A stretch of DNA of 60,117 nucleotides from contig JAPMTX010000149.1 in the NCBI GenBank assembly GCA_026552855.1, positions 1-60,117 of the forward strand, written 5' to 3'. A model generated the notes under the pieces. It searched no databases. It was not told the DNA's origin and saw only the letters and a list, made by a program, of their open reading frames with translations. Positions 44,066 to 53,380 of the stretch are shown one piece after another. This DNA is from Candidatus Methanoperedens sp. (GTDB lineage: Archaea > Halobacteriota > Methanosarcinia > Methanosarcinales > Methanoperedenaceae). How positions within the stretch are numbered: position 1 is the stretch's first letter; each line of letters opens with the position of its first letter. The position numbers were made by a program, and so were the translations under genes.

Positions 44066-45898
44066 TTAGGGAAGACGTAAGCCTTGTGCTTTTCCTATTT
44101 CATCTTTTTTATTTCGGACAAGATAGCTTTTTACTTTCTCAGCTAATTTCGCAGGCAGGGATGATAATTTGAGAATACTTTTCCCATTTATTTTTTCCAA
44201 ATCCTTTTTTAAATCGGGATAAGAGATATCCTGTAAGGGTATGGTAATAACATGCTGCGCGCCTGTGCCTGAGAATTCAGCGCCAACGCTAATAACAAGT
44301 TCTTCGCGTATCCCAGGTTTCAAGGAGACAATTATTTTATCAAGCTTTTTCTCAACTGTATCAATATTTTTTGCAGCGCTTATTTGAGATGAGATTTTGC
44401 TTAGAACCATACTGATTAAAGGAAGTTTATCTTCGATGTAGGGTTCATCGCTTGCTTTTTTAAGCAGTTCGCAGGCTTCTCCTCTTTCTTCTTCGGGCAT
44501 TTTGGCACAGATGGTAGATAACGCCGTCCATAAATTTATGAAACCTTTCTCAAGTCCTATAGGGTCTCTAATTTGTGGAAAAGCTTGGCTTACACGAATT
44601 ACTTCTTTTCCTAAATTCTCGAATGGTGTGTCTTTTATTTGCTTACACAGCGTCTTTGCATTTTCCTGAATCTCTGTTATTAGTTCCCTTATTCTTTTAT
44701 CAATTATTGGTAGCCCTCTTCTGATCAGTTTTGTAGCTCCAGGCGCTTTATCTTCAGTTTCATCCAGAATATCGGCGGCACGTTCGCAGTAGTGCCTGTA
44801 GGCATTTAGATCACTTTTTATTTCATCAAAGTTCATTGCTTTATGTGCCTTTTTTAAAGCATTCGCGAGGTTTTCTACGGCTTCAAGAAGTTTTTCTTTA
44901 CTCATTGAACCCTCAACCGCTCTTTTTGCCTCGGCAAGGTATGTCTGTACTTCGGCTTCTGTTTCCTCTTTCTTGAACGTTATTGCATAGAAAGATTTGT
45001 AGAATGGAAGGCAGAATCTGGCAGGATTTATATAAGTCGATCTTGATAATGAAAAGAATTCAAGAGCATTTTCTAATTCTTTTCGGAAGCTATCTTCATT
45101 TTGTGTCCCAGTTGCTTTAAATATGGATATCTTGCCCAGAGAATAGTTTGCATATGCTTGGACATATTTATCTGCGTCTTGAGTCATTCGATGTAGGTCT
45201 TTCCATGCCTGCTCTTTGTCTGGAATTATAGGATAAGCTAATCCAATGGCTCTTGCCGCACCCCATCGCACATGTTTGTCCATATCTTGAGTCATTCGAT
45301 GTAGGTCTTTCCATGCCTGCTCTTTGTCTGGAATTATAGGATAAACTAATCCAATGGCTTCTGCCGCGCCCCAACGTACACCGCTACGCATATCCCTACT
45401 CAATCGATTTATATCATCCCATGCTTGTTTCTTGTTAGGGATATAAGGATAAACAGAACCTATTACATCTGCTGCACGCCACCGTAAATCACCGGAATTT
45501 TCCAAAGTCAATCGATGTAAGTCGTCCCACGCCTGTTTCTTATCAGGAATATAAGGGAAAGCAGAAATCAATACATCAGCTACTATTAACAGCATATCAC
45601 CGGAATTGCCCTTAATTAGCCGATGAAGGTCTTCCCCTGCCTTTTCTTTTTCGAAGACGTGGGGAAAAATAGAACCCACGATAGTTACTGCTCGCCTTCG
45701 CACAGCACTAGATTTGTCTTGTATTAATAAAATCAGGTCATCCCATGATTGTTCTTTGTCTGGAATAACTGTCCAATTTTTCTCAAGTAGCTCTACCGCC
45801 TCTATCCGCTCCTCCACATCCTCACTCTGCACCATTCTGTGAATCTCATCCGGACTTACCAATGTACCTGCACCACTTATCCCAATACATCTACACAT
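44066..45898 (-). CDS. HEAT-repeat protein with unknown C-terminal domain
   Basis: A 610-residue cytosolic protein. Residues of about 15-260 are six or seven HEAT-like repeats (for example VRWGAAEAIGLVYPIIPDKE). Two adjacent 36-residue units are almost identical at the DNA level (45181-45288 and 45289-45396). The rest is helical, ending with a beta part (REELVISVGAEFSGTGAQHV). HEAT repeats serve as protein scaffolds; the partner is unknown. It is probably monocistronic. Confidence 0.6.
   Translation of the reverse strand: MCRCIGISGAGTLVSPDEIHRMVQSEDVEERIEAVELLEKNWTVIPDKEQSWDDLILLIQDKSSAVRRRAVTIVGSIFPHVFEKEKAGEDLHRLIKGNSGDMLLIVADVLISAFPYIPDKKQAWDDLHRLTLENSGDLRWRAADVIGSVYPYIPNKKQAWDDINRLSRDMRSGVRWGAAEAIGLVYPIIPDKEQAWKDLHRMTQDMDKHVRWGAARAIGLAYPIIPDKEQAWKDLHRMTQDADKYVQAYANYSLGKISIFKATGTQNEDSFRKELENALEFFSLSRSTYINPARFCLPFYKSFYAITFKKEETEAEVQTYLAEAKRAVEGSMSKEKLLEAVENLANALKKAHKAMNFDEIKSDLNAYRHYCERAADILDETEDKAPGATKLIRRGLPIIDKRIRELITEIQENAKTLCKQIKDTPFENLGKEVIRVSQAFPQIRDPIGLEKGFINLWTALSTICAKMPEEERGEACELLKKASDEPYIEDKLPLISMVLSKISSQISAAKNIDTVEKKLDKIIVSLKPGIREELVISVGAEFSGTGAQHVITIPLQDISYPDLKKDLEKINGKSILKLSSLPAKLAEKVKSYLVRNKKDEIGKAQGLRLP
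45181..45396. repeat. Tandem 108-bp repeat in the HEAT gene
   Basis: Two copies in a row; the first 56 bases of each, beginning gagtcattcgatgtaggtct, are identical, then a few changes appear. A period of 36 codons keeps the frame, showing a recent unit duplication. Confidence 0.85.
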
Positions 45899-45967
45899 TT
45901 AAAATTTTATCGACTGCGCGCCGTATAATACTTCATCTCAATAATCAGATAGCTAAGCTACATAGCT

Positions 45968-46399
45968 TTAATACTCAGTATCAAATGTTTTCAAATTCAT
46001 GGATTCAAGAAACTTTTTAGGAGTGAAATAATTCTTTTTCCCGTTAAAATCCTTATCATAAGCTATAATGGCAACCCCCATTGAATATGCTGTCGCCAGA
46101 TGCTCCAGATCTTTTTCTTTAATAGTTCCTCTCAGTTTCTCCATTTCCAGAGAATATTTCTCTTCCGGGATTATTTCAAAAGCTGAATGTACGAAAGAGA
46201 ATGACGACGATGCAAAATCTTTGTCCTTTATATGCTTCAGGACATCAAGTACTTCATAAGCGACTTTGAGATTAATGACGCCTGTTAACTCTTTTCTGCT
46301 TATCATTTTGACGATTAAAGCAGAATTCGTCTCCTCAAAAAGCAACCCTCTTATCAAAACAGAGCTATCTACGAATACTTTTCTCTTTTGCACGCTCAA
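45968..46399 (-). CDS. PIN-domain toxin (VapC-like)
   Basis: A 143-residue PIN-domain ribonuclease-like protein: FVDSSVLIRG (first acidic), then EKDLEHLATAYSMG and IIAYDKDF (later acidic residues). PIN toxins cleave tRNA or rRNA. It overlaps the antitoxin gene by 35 bases and starts at TTG 46399 or GTG 46393. Confidence 0.75.
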   Translation of the reverse strand: MSVQKRKVFVDSSVLIRGLLFEETNSALIVKMISRKELTGVINLKVAYEVLDVLKHIKDKDFASSSFSFVHSAFEIIPEEKYSLEMEKLRGTIKEKDLEHLATAYSMGVAIIAYDKDFNGKKNYFTPKKFLESMNLKTFDTEY

Positions 46400-46646
46400 T
46401 CATCCTTTGAACTTCATCCTCGCTTATATGCATTAAGCTTGCCCGCTCATGGATTTCCTCAAGCAGCTTCTCTTTTGATAGTAATCCGGTGGTGAGGGCG
46501 AAGTTCATAAGAGCTAAACGAAGGGCTTCAGCCCTTGTTTTTACAATACCCAGGTCTATCATTTCTTTTAGTATTTTCTCCTGGGTTCCTTTGAAATCTA
46601 CGGTCACCGTTGTCAATTTAGGAGCCTCTAATAACAAAATAGCCAC
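46365..46646 (-). CDS. Ribbon-helix-helix antitoxin (VapB-like)
   Basis: A 93-residue protein: TTVTVDFKGTQEKILKEMID then GIVKTRAEALRLALMNFAL form a ribbon-helix-helix DNA-binding unit, and the acidic C-terminal helix binds the toxin. The gene overlaps the PIN toxin gene, the normal antitoxin-first order. Confidence 0.75.
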   Translation of the reverse strand: MAILLLEAPKLTTVTVDFKGTQEKILKEMIDLGIVKTRAEALRLALMNFALTTGLLSKEKLLEEIHERASLMHISEDEVQRMIERAKEKSIRR

Positions 46647-46763
46647 AAGAGTATAAAAAGTTGATGGGGATATCAGCGTACAGGTGAGATTTTATCGACG
46701 GTGCGCCAGCGCGGCTAATGTCCTGGCAGCCTCTTTGAATTCTATTCTCAAGCAGCATTAAAT

Positions 46764-46832
46764 CACCGCAAAGAACGCGAAGAACGCAAAGCGCAGCATT
46801 AATTCTTTGCGACCTTTGCGCGCTTTGCGGTG
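46764..46832. repeat. GCAAAG repeat hairpin
   Basis: Left arm caccgcaaagaacgcgaag and on to cgcaaag (46764-46791), right arm ctttgcgacctttgcg to ctttgcggtg (46805-46832). The unit gcaaag(aac) recurs. Related to the single-arm copy at 29921-29948. Confidence 0.7.
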
Positions 46833-46997
46833 GAGATCAGGTCTATTCCCTCAAACCGTCGGCGCTCATGCTAAGAGAGCTCGCATGCAAGATTATTAAG
46901 TAATAGAAGACTAATTATAATTATTACATTTGATATTACTAAAGTAAGAACTGAGTGAAATGACAATATAATTGCTTATAACGCCGATACAGTATTG

Positions 46998-47423
46998 ATG
47001 AGCGGAATGAAGACCATGAACGCTGAAACCGAAAGAAAAACAGATGAAATCATGAAGATATTGAGGAGCTTCGATTTTATCCACAGCATCCTGCTCTTCG
47101 GCTCGCGCGCAAGAGGGAAAACCGGAAGAGATATTGATATCTGCATCATCCCTTCAAGAGAACTCAGTTTAAGGGAACGATTATCAATTGATTCTGCTGT
47201 ACCCTCTGGCGTAGATATTTCAATATATTTTGATCTGCCGATTCATATTAGAAAAAGGATTTCCGAAGAGGGGAAGGTGCTTTATACAAAAGATATGTAC
47301 CACCTGCTGACACTCTTCAAAAAGACCGATTCAGAATACAGCGGCTACAGGCGATACAGGGAGTATTACAACGAAGCAATCAGGGAGAGGATGAAAAAGA
47401 GAATTGGTAGGAGGGCAGGTTAA
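46998..47423 (+). CDS. Minimal nucleotidyltransferase (MNT) antitoxin
   Basis: A 141-residue nucleotidyltransferase-fold protein with GSRARGKTGRDID at residues 35-47 (the GSX10DXD core, D45 and D47). In MNT/HepT pairs it AMPylates and silences the HepT toxin. The start ATG 46998 (or 47007) is preferred to the TTG before it. Confidence 0.82.
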   Translation: MSGMKTMNAETERKTDEIMKILRSFDFIHSILLFGSRARGKTGRDIDICIIPSRELSLRERLSIDSAVPSGVDISIYFDLPIHIRKRISEEGKVLYTKDMYHLLTLFKKTDSEYSGYRRYREYYNEAIRERMKKRIGRRAG

Positions 47424-47425
47424 AC

Positions 47426-47755
47426 GTGGACATCGAGAGAATAAAGGACAAATTGAGCGAGCTTCAAGTTTATATTGCAGAGCTTAATGAGGATATGCCT
47501 GATGAGGAAGAGGAATACCTTGGAGAGCGCCTGACGAAGGACAATAAGGATGCGATAAGAAAGCTTGCAGATAACAAAATAATTCCAAAGAAACTCGGAG
47601 CAAGGCTTGAGGATATGGTCGGTTTCAGGAATCTCCTTGTCCACAGGTACGGCAGGGTGGATGATTCAAGAGCCTATCACTTCCTGAAAGAGGAAATAGA
47701 CGATCTTTACGAATTCGCAGAATCGATAGAGATGCTAATCCCTAAAGATGAATAG
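47426..47755 (+). CDS. HepT-like toxin, shortened
   Basis: A 109-residue HEPN-domain protein with the RX4H RNase motif as RNLLVHRYG (residues 68-76) and the target tyrosine in the YG context. It starts at GTG 47426 just after the antitoxin, with the site ggagg upstream. The usual central helix (a VERALQ-AIEA type segment between the N-terminal helix and the KLADNKIIP stretch) seems missing, so the toxin may be inactive or an offshoot. Confidence 0.75.
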   Translation: MDIERIKDKLSELQVYIAELNEDMPDEEEEYLGERLTKDNKDAIRKLADNKIIPKKLGARLEDMVGFRNLLVHRYGRVDDSRAYHFLKEEIDDLYEFAESIEMLIPKDE

Positions 47756-47828
47756 ATTGTTTCCCCATTTCCAGGGAACGTTCCCTTATTTCAGGGAGTA
47801 TGACGATTTTACGTCTATTTAAGAAGAA

Positions 47829-49073
47829 TCAGATTAAATCCCTCGGGTCGGTAATCTCCCCTCTCAGCGCGCTTGCTGCAGCGGTCTGGGGCGAGGATAG
47901 GTATATCAAGCCTCCAGCCCCCATCCTTCCCTTGAAGTTGCGGTTGGATGTTGAGAGACAGGTCTCGCCCTCGCATATCACTCCCATATGCGCTCCGAGG
48001 CAAGGTCCGCAGCCCGGCGGCGCGATAACAGCGCCCGCCTCAAGCAATTTCGCTACGATACCGGCTTCAGTCGCTTTGATCAGAACCGAGCGCGAGGCAG
48101 GCAGAACTATAGTCCTTACCCTGACTTTTTTGCCGCTTATTATTCTCGCTACAGCCTCAAGGTCCTCGTAGCGCCCGTTGGTGCAGGAGCCTATGAAGAC
48201 CTGGTCAAGCGGGGTTCCTGCCACATCCCCGATATCAGACACGTTGTCCACCTCATGAGGCTTGGCGACCTGGGGTGGAAGGTCACCAACATCGAAGTTG
48301 TATTCTTCGCAGTATTCCGCATCCTTATCAGCATACACAGGCGCGTATTTTTCACGCGCTATCCCTTTCAGGTATTCAAAGGTTTTCTCATCAGGCGGCA
48401 CTATTCCGGCTTTAGCCCCCATCTCGATAGCCATGTTGCACAGCGTCATACGCCCTGCAATGGATAGCTCGCTTATTGTCTCGCCGTAGTACTCCACTGC
48501 TTTATAGCTCGCTCCGTCCGCGCCCACTTTCTTGATGATATACAGTGTCATGTCCTTAGCAGACACTCCCCTCCCGAGCTTTCCTTCAACATTTATCCTT
48601 ATGGTATGCGGTACGCGCAGCCAGAGTTTCCCGGCAGCGAAAACCTCAGCCATGTCGGTCGCACCAACACCTGTGGCAAATGCGCCGAACGCGCCGTACG
48701 TGCACGAATGCGAATCCGCGCCTATTATTAATTTACCTGGCAGGGCAAAACCCTGCTCAGGAAGAACCTGATGGCAGATGCCACCCCCGATATCCGAGAA
48801 ACTGGTTATTCCCTGCTCTCTGACCCAGTTCCTTATATTCTGCTGCAGCTTTGCGGCTGTCTCGGTATTGGCAGGCGCTATGTGGTCAAAAGCTATGATT
48901 ATCCGCTTCGGGTTCCATACTTTTTTCGCGCCCATCTCCCTGAACGCTTTCACAGCCAGCACGCTCGTCCCATCGTGCGCCATCGCGTAATCTATATCTG
49001 CGATCGCAAAATCGCCTGCTGAGGCTGGCTTACCTGAGGCTCTGCTGAGTATTTTCTCGCTTACGGTGGGCAT
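47829..49073 (-). CDS. Homoaconitase/isopropylmalate dehydratase large subunit
   Basis: A 414-residue aconitase-family large subunit. The [4Fe-4S] ligands lie in FIGSCTNGR and [25 protein letters not shown] binds substrate. Methanogens hold two such enzymes, AksD (homoaconitase) and LeuC (leucine synthesis), which differ mainly through their small subunits. The homocitrate synthase at 50746 hints at AksD, but this cannot be fixed from this subunit. Confidence 0.88.
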   Translation of the reverse strand: MPTVSEKILSRASGKPASAGDFAIADIDYAMAHDGTSVLAVKAFREMGAKKVWNPKRIIIAFDHIAPANTETAAKLQQNIRNWVREQGITSFSDIGGGICHQVLPEQGFALPGKLIIGADSHSCTYGAFGAFATGVGATDMAEVFAAGKLWLRVPHTIRINVEGKLGRGVSAKDMTLYIIKKVGADGASYKAVEYYGETISELSIAGRMTLCNMAIEMGAKAGIVPPDEKTFEYLKGIAREKYAPVYADKDAEYCEEYNFDVGDLPPQVAKPHEVDNVSDIGDVAGTPLDQVFIGSCTNGRYEDLEAVARIISGKKVRVRTIVLPASRSVLIKATEAGIVAKLLEAGAVIAPPGCGPCLGAHMGVICEGETCLSTSNRNFKGRMGAGGLIYLSSPQTAAASALRGEITDPRDLI

Positions 49074-49149
49074 CGGGTGTTTATTGGGGGGTTAAGATAG
49101 ATAGATGTTTGCATACTTGCTACAGATAACGGAAATTAAAATCCCCATG

Positions 49150-49638
49150 CTATCCGCCCACTGCAGATCTCTTCCGTACCATGAATAAAGCGGTCAATGT
49201 TATCTGTGCAAGCGGTATATCAAGAGGGATATTTGATAGCCCGATATCGAACTTTGTTTTCTTGTTCTTGTCGCACAGAACTGCGTTCCCGTCTGCAAGG
49301 ATCAGGGTTTCAATCCACTCCCTCATATTTGGATCGTATAGATTGAACTTGAATTTCAGGGTACCCAGCTCCTCGAAGTCTATGTTGAGGAACATCCAGG
49401 CTTCGCGCTCATTCATGTCCACATTGATCATGGACCAGTTGCTGTGCATCGCAGCGCCTGGATATTTGCCCTTATTTTTGAGATTTTTTTTCAGAAGTAT
49501 TGCAGGGATCTTTATTTCCCTGTCGCTCAGGTCGGTGACATTTGAAAAAACATATTCCGCATCCGTGCAGCTCTTCAGCTCCTTTTCCAGAAGTTTTCTT
49601 CCATTTTCCAGGTTCAGGGTATCAATCTTAGCTTTCAT
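49150..49638 (-). CDS. Hypothetical protein
   Basis: A 162-residue soluble protein of mixed alpha/beta type with no recognised motif. It has SNWSMINVDMNEREAWMFLN and FKFNLYDPNMREWIETLILA in its middle. I do not recognise a family. It follows the aconitase-type gene on the opposite side of the region and appears to be a single-gene unit. Confidence 0.55.
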   Translation of the reverse strand: MKAKIDTLNLENGRKLLEKELKSCTDAEYVFSNVTDLSDREIKIPAILLKKNLKNKGKYPGAAMHSNWSMINVDMNEREAWMFLNIDFEELGTLKFKFNLYDPNMREWIETLILADGNAVLCDKNKKTKFDIGLSNIPLDIPLAQITLTALFMVRKRSAVGG

Positions 49639-49777
49639 AGATTACACTGGCATTCATAGATAAAATTGTAAAGTACATATATTTATGCATTTAAATAATA
49701 ATGGTGATTGTTATTATTATGAAGTCACTATCGCTGGCTTATGGACAACCATCCAATATTAATCGTCACTGCAAAGG

Positions 49778-49786
49778 GTATATATA
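49778..49786 (+). promoter_or_regulatory. TATA box with long leader before the TRAM gene
   Basis: The element gtatatata lies about 125 bases before the TTG start at 49906, so the leader is about 100 nt long. The leader holds no clear reading frame. Confidence 0.45.
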
Positions 49787-49905
49787 CAGACGGGTTGTAT
49801 GAGTATCCTGTCAGTTGGCTTATTATGTAAGTTATAGAGCCTGGGTTCATCCCATCAGTTTGCGCTTATTTTAGGTTGATTGATCAAATATACAGAGGTA
49901 AAAGA

Positions 49906-50118
49906 TTGTTTACAGAAGAAAATAGAGAATCTCCCGTTTCAGCTGGCGGTGTCCACGAAGTCACAATCGACGGCATTGCAAGAGAGGGAGACGGTATAGC
50001 ACGGATACAGGGTTTTGTGATCTTTGTGCCAGGCACCAAGGTCGGAGACCACGTTACAATCAAGATTGAGCGGGTCATGCGAAAATTTGCGATCGCATCC
50101 CTTACTGAAAAGAACTAA
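49906..50118 (+). CDS. TRAM domain RNA-binding protein
   Basis: A 70-residue single TRAM domain: VHEVTIDGIAREGDGIARIQ then GFVIFVPGTKVGDHVTIKIE. TRAM proteins act like RNA chaperones and are cold-responsive in some methanogens. TTG 49906 follows a gaggt site by six bases and gives a family-like start (LFTEENRESPVSAGG). The TTG ten codons upstream lacks such a site. Confidence 0.85.
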   Translation: MFTEENRESPVSAGGVHEVTIDGIAREGDGIARIQGFVIFVPGTKVGDHVTIKIERVMRKFAIASLTEKN

Positions 50119-50138
50119 ACCTACGGAGATACAACAAT

Positions 50139-50333
50139 ATGAATAACGAAAGAAGAGGCGGCGGCGGCTTCCGCGGCGGAAGAGGCGGTTTCAGACCAAG
50201 CGGTCCAAGAGAAATGCACAAGGCAACCTGTGCAGACTGCGGTCAGGAGACCGAGGTTCCTTTTGTACCATCTAGCGATAGACCGGTATACTGCAGGGAA
50301 TGCTACCAGAACCATAAACCAAAGAGATACTGA
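50139..50333 (+). CDS. RGG-rich zinc-ribbon protein
   Basis: A 64-residue protein with an Arg-Gly-rich N terminus (RRGGGGFRGGRGGF) and a zinc ribbon of two CxxC pairs (CADCGQETEVPF and CRECYQ). RGG tails bind RNA. It follows the TRAM gene by 20 bases and probably shares its transcript, suggesting a combined role in RNA handling. Confidence 0.82.
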   Translation: MNNERRGGGGFRGGRGGFRPSGPREMHKATCADCGQETEVPFVPSSDRPVYCRECYQNHKPKRY

Positions 50334-50371
50334 ATTTAAATACTGACCTGTTTTAGTATTTGAGGATAAAA

Positions 50372-50413
50372 CGGGGCGCTGGTATCACGATATCGCCGCT
50401 CCGAAGATTTTTT
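50372..50413 (+). terminator. Hairpin followed by T-run
   Basis: An imperfect stem (ggggcg pairs with cgctcc) followed by attttttt, downstream of the zinc-ribbon gene. It suits a termination site for the TRAM transcript. Confidence 0.4.
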
Positions 50414-50475
50414 TATTATATTCACGCGGCTTAGCCCTGTAAAAAATAAAAAATAAGCAAAATTATAAGGTCGGG

Positions 50476-50601
50476 CTACTTCTTTGCAGGTTTGCGTTTT
50501 GTGTTCTTCTTGGGATGCTTTACCTTATTGACCATAAAATTGTACACCTCCTGACATATCTTGTCAGAGAAATTCGCACACGGTGTTTTTTCTATTGACA
50601 T
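50476..50601 (-). CDS. Short basic hypothetical protein
   Basis: A possible 41-residue protein ending KKNTKRKPAKK. The frame is open to ATG 50730, but that overlaps the aksA promoter region; ATG 50601 with a TATA-like element near 50649-50656 seems more likely. I do not recognise it. Confidence 0.3.
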   Translation of the reverse strand: MSIEKTPCANFSDKICQEVYNFMVNKVKHPKKNTKRKPAKK

Positions 50602-50713
50602 GGTATTAAGTATGATTGACACACATTTCACATTCATTTGAATAAGCTTTTTAAGTGAGAAGGTGTAGTTAGTCTTTACCCAACGAGCATGATTAACCGT
50701 GAAGCATACTGGT

Positions 50714-50725
50714 AACGATATATCA
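50714..50725 (+). promoter_or_regulatory. TATA box of the homocitrate synthase gene
   Basis: The element cgatatatca lies about 27 bases before ATG 50746, pointing to a nearly leaderless transcript. Confidence 0.45.
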
Positions 50726-50745
50726 AGCATGGGTAATGGATAAGT

Positions 50746-51903
50746 ATGGACAACTATTCAAGAAACAGCCTGATGCAGTTCATCAATCCGAAACCGAAGG
50801 ACATCGAGATATGCGACGTTACGCTGAGGGATGGCGAGCAGACTCCCGGCGTTGTGTTCACAAGGGAAGAGAAGATCGCGATAGCGGAAAAGCTCGACAG
50901 CATCGGGATAGAAGTGATCGAGGCAGGCTTCCCTGTGGTCTCCAGGACTGAGGAAGCAATCGTCAGGGACATAGCGCACCTCGGGCTTGATGCCAGGATC
51001 TGCTGCCTTGCGCGTTCCGTGGCAAAAGATATCGATGTTGCGCTGCGCTGCGATGTGGATTTTGTGAGCATATTCATTGCAACATCCGACATGCACCTGA
51101 AATACAAGTACCACAAGACGTTCGAGGAGGCAGAATCCTGCGCCCTCGACGTGCTCGATTATGCAAAAGACCACGGTCTTACTGTCAGGTTCGCGGCTGA
51201 GGATGCTACACGCACGGACATCAGCATCTTAAAATCCATATTCAGGCAGGCTGAAGTTCATGGTGCGGATTACATCAGCATTGCGGATACGGTGGGGATA
51301 CTTAACCCGAGCACAGCTCATTACCTTGTCGGCGAGATCAAGAAGGCGGTAAAAACAAAGATATGCATCCACTGCCACAACGACCTGGGCATGGCTGTCG
51401 CGAACACCCTGAGCGGGGCAGAGGCTGGGGCGTTCCAGCTTCACACGACCGTGAACGGCATCGGAGAGAGGTGCGGGAACGCTTCGCTTGAGGAGCTGCT
51501 CGTGAGCCTGCGCGTGCAGTACGGTATCGAGAGGTATGACGTAAGCCAGCTTATGGAATTATCGAGAATGGTGGAGCAGTATTCTGAGCTTCCAATTCCG
51601 CGAATAAAGCCGATAGTGGGCGACAATGCCTTCGCGCACGAATCCGGGATACACGTGGCTGCAGTGCTTGAGAACCCCATGACCTACGAACTCTTTGCCC
51701 CTGAGATGGTCGGGAGCAAGCGGGAGATAATCATAGGCAAACACACGGGGAGCAAGGCGTTAAAAGGCGTTGTCCAGAAGATGGGCTACGACCTGACTCA
51801 CGACCAGATGTGCAACCTGCTGGATAAAGTCAAAAAATGCAGCGAAGCCAAAAGAAAGGTCACGTGCGCGAGACTGACCGAGTTCATAAAAGAACTTGAG
51901 TGA
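50746..51903 (+). CDS. aksA: Homocitrate synthase
   Basis: A 385-residue TIM-barrel acyltransferase of the LeuA/AksA family: DVTLRDGEQTPG (catalytic metal site) near the N terminus, FAAEDATRTD and HCHNDLGMAVANT. The length and ends agree with archaeal AksA, which condenses acetyl-CoA with 2-oxoglutarate and longer homologues on the way to coenzyme B; isopropylmalate synthases are usually longer. Citramalate synthase is another possible role. Confidence 0.78.
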   Translation: MDNYSRNSLMQFINPKPKDIEICDVTLRDGEQTPGVVFTREEKIAIAEKLDSIGIEVIEAGFPVVSRTEEAIVRDIAHLGLDARICCLARSVAKDIDVALRCDVDFVSIFIATSDMHLKYKYHKTFEEAESCALDVLDYAKDHGLTVRFAAEDATRTDISILKSIFRQAEVHGADYISIADTVGILNPSTAHYLVGEIKKAVKTKICIHCHNDLGMAVANTLSGAEAGAFQLHTTVNGIGERCGNASLEELLVSLRVQYGIERYDVSQLMELSRMVEQYSELPIPRIKPIVGDNAFAHESGIHVAAVLENPMTYELFAPEMVGSKREIIIGKHTGSKALKGVVQKMGYDLTHDQMCNLLDKVKKCSEAKRKVTCARLTEFIKELE

Positions 51904-51956
51904 CCGCATCTTTTATTATACATAAAATCCAATTCAGCAGCAAGGAGTGGTTAAAA

Positions 51957-52445
51957 ATGACGGATTATACAAAAGAATCGCAATTGAGCGTAAAGTCTGC
52001 AGTTAAAAAAACCAAAAAATTAAAAAATATCGTGGATATTCAGCAGGTGGAGAAAATGCAGACATTAAAAGTCATGGAAGAGACGCTTGAGTCCGAGTCC
52101 AGGGAAGTGGCGCTGTACCTTGCTATGTCCCAGAAGGCTGAGGAGGAGGGGCATCCAGATGTTGCTCTATACCTGAGTCAGATCGCCATGGATGAAGCCT
52201 GGCATGCTGCTGAATTCGCGTATCTTCTCGGCAGGATAAGGGATACGAGGTCGAACCTTGAGGTCATGCTCGAAGATGAAGCAAAAACGGAGAAATATAA
52301 AGAAGAGGCTGCAAAAGTTGCGCTCTCGGAGGGGGATGAGAATGCCTTCAGGATATTTACCTGGTCGATGCACGGAGAACGCAGCCACAAAGAGGGACTA
52401 AAAAAAGCTCTTTCAAAGCTACAGGAAAGATTAAGTCAAAGATAG
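51957..52445 (+). CDS. Rubrerythrin-like diiron protein
   Basis: A 162-residue four-helix protein. EVALYLAMSQKAEEEGHPDV and MDEAWHAAEFAYLLG carry Glu/His diiron ligands, and SMHGERSHKEGLKKAL supplies further ones. No rubredoxin domain follows. It probably reduces hydrogen peroxide or handles oxygen. ATG 51957 follows aaggag; the upstream ATG overlapping aksA is rejected. This opens a long co-directional redox cluster. Confidence 0.75.
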   Translation: MTDYTKESQLSVKSAVKKTKKLKNIVDIQQVEKMQTLKVMEETLESESREVALYLAMSQKAEEEGHPDVALYLSQIAMDEAWHAAEFAYLLGRIRDTRSNLEVMLEDEAKTEKYKEEAAKVALSEGDENAFRIFTWSMHGERSHKEGLKKALSKLQERLSQR

Positions 52446-52466
52446 CCAATCATTAATCGATTAAAT

Positions 52467-52859
52467 ATGGAACCCCAAAAAGTAATCAAGAACATAGATG
52501 CTAAAATGGGATTTACGCCTGAGATCATGAACATGATGGGCGAGATGAACCCCGAACTGTTCGAGCACTACAAGAAATGCGATGACGGCATACAGGAGGA
52601 CGGCGCCCTTCCCGCGAAAGTAAAGGTGCTGATGTCGCTTGCTGTGATGGCATCGCAGAGGTGCGAGCCGTGCTGCGAATCACAGATGAGAAGCGCGCTC
52701 AACCACGGAGCTACGAAGGAAGAGATAATGGAGACCATGAACGTCATCTTCATCACATCAGGTGCACCCGGAGTGGCGGCATGCAGGAGGGCGCTTAAGC
52801 TCCTTGAGGGGAAAGAAGGGGACGGTCACGGCTGCGTACCAGGGAGAAAACCCAGGTAA
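52467..52859 (+). CDS. AhpD-like carboxymuconolactone decarboxylase family protein
   Basis: A 130-residue helical protein with a redox CXXC site at C66-C69 ([10 protein letters not shown]) and [17 protein letters not shown], the AhpD/CMD family layout. Such proteins act as thiol peroxidase partners. It follows the diiron protein by 21 bases, suggesting an oxidant-defence role. Confidence 0.8.
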   Translation: MEPQKVIKNIDAKMGFTPEIMNMMGEMNPELFEHYKKCDDGIQEDGALPAKVKVLMSLAVMASQRCEPCCESQMRSALNHGATKEEIMETMNVIFITSGAPGVAACRRALKLLEGKEGDGHGCVPGRKPR

Positions 52860-52937
52860 ACTAAAAAAGTTAAAATACTTTCGTGTTCATTGGATTAATT
52901 GTTCATTGAATTATCAATGTAGATAAAGGGAGGAGTT

Positions 52938-53357
52938 ATGAGCCAGAAATTAATAGACGCGTTGAACAAGGACCGAGAAGACGAACTGAGTGCCATCGTA
53001 CAGTATATGAAGCATCACTATGAAGGAGAGGGAATGGAAAGCCCTGAGATAATCGACATAGAGAAAGATATAGCGATAGCAGAGATGAGGCATGCTGAAA
53101 AGCTTGGTGAGCGCATCAATTATCTTGGCGGGATTCCGACAAAGAAGGTCTCACCTATTGCAGAAGGCGGCGACCTGAAGAAAATGATCCAGGACGACCT
53201 GGCAAAAGAGAACGCAGCGATCAGGCAGTACAAGGAGCATATTAAACTGGCTATGGAAGAGGGCGATCCTACAACAAGGCTTATGCTTGAGGAAATTCTA
53301 AAAGAAGAAGAAGACCACGCCAACACGTGGGAAACTGTACTTGAAGTTAAAAAATAG
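52938..53357 (+). CDS. Bacterioferritin/ferritin-like protein
   Basis: A 139-residue four-helix ferritin-like protein: DELSAIVQYMKHHYEG, IAEMRHAEKLGERINYLGG and EEEDHANTWET hold the diiron ligands. It may store iron or detoxify oxidants. A strong ggagg site precedes ATG 52938. Confidence 0.8.
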   Translation: MSQKLIDALNKDREDELSAIVQYMKHHYEGEGMESPEIIDIEKDIAIAEMRHAEKLGERINYLGGIPTKKVSPIAEGGDLKKMIQDDLAKENAAIRQYKEHIKLAMEEGDPTTRLMLEEILKEEEDHANTWETVLEVKK

Positions 53358-53380
53358 AATGTATTAACTTAAAAACAAAA

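Noticed and set aside
47829..49073. Firm call of leuC
   Set aside because: Large subunits of homoaconitase and isopropylmalate dehydratase cannot be told apart by motifs seen here, and no small subunit lies next to it.
49838..49860. Sequence ctgggttcatcccat resembling a tRNA T-arm
   Set aside because: No acceptor, D or anticodon arms could be paired around it.
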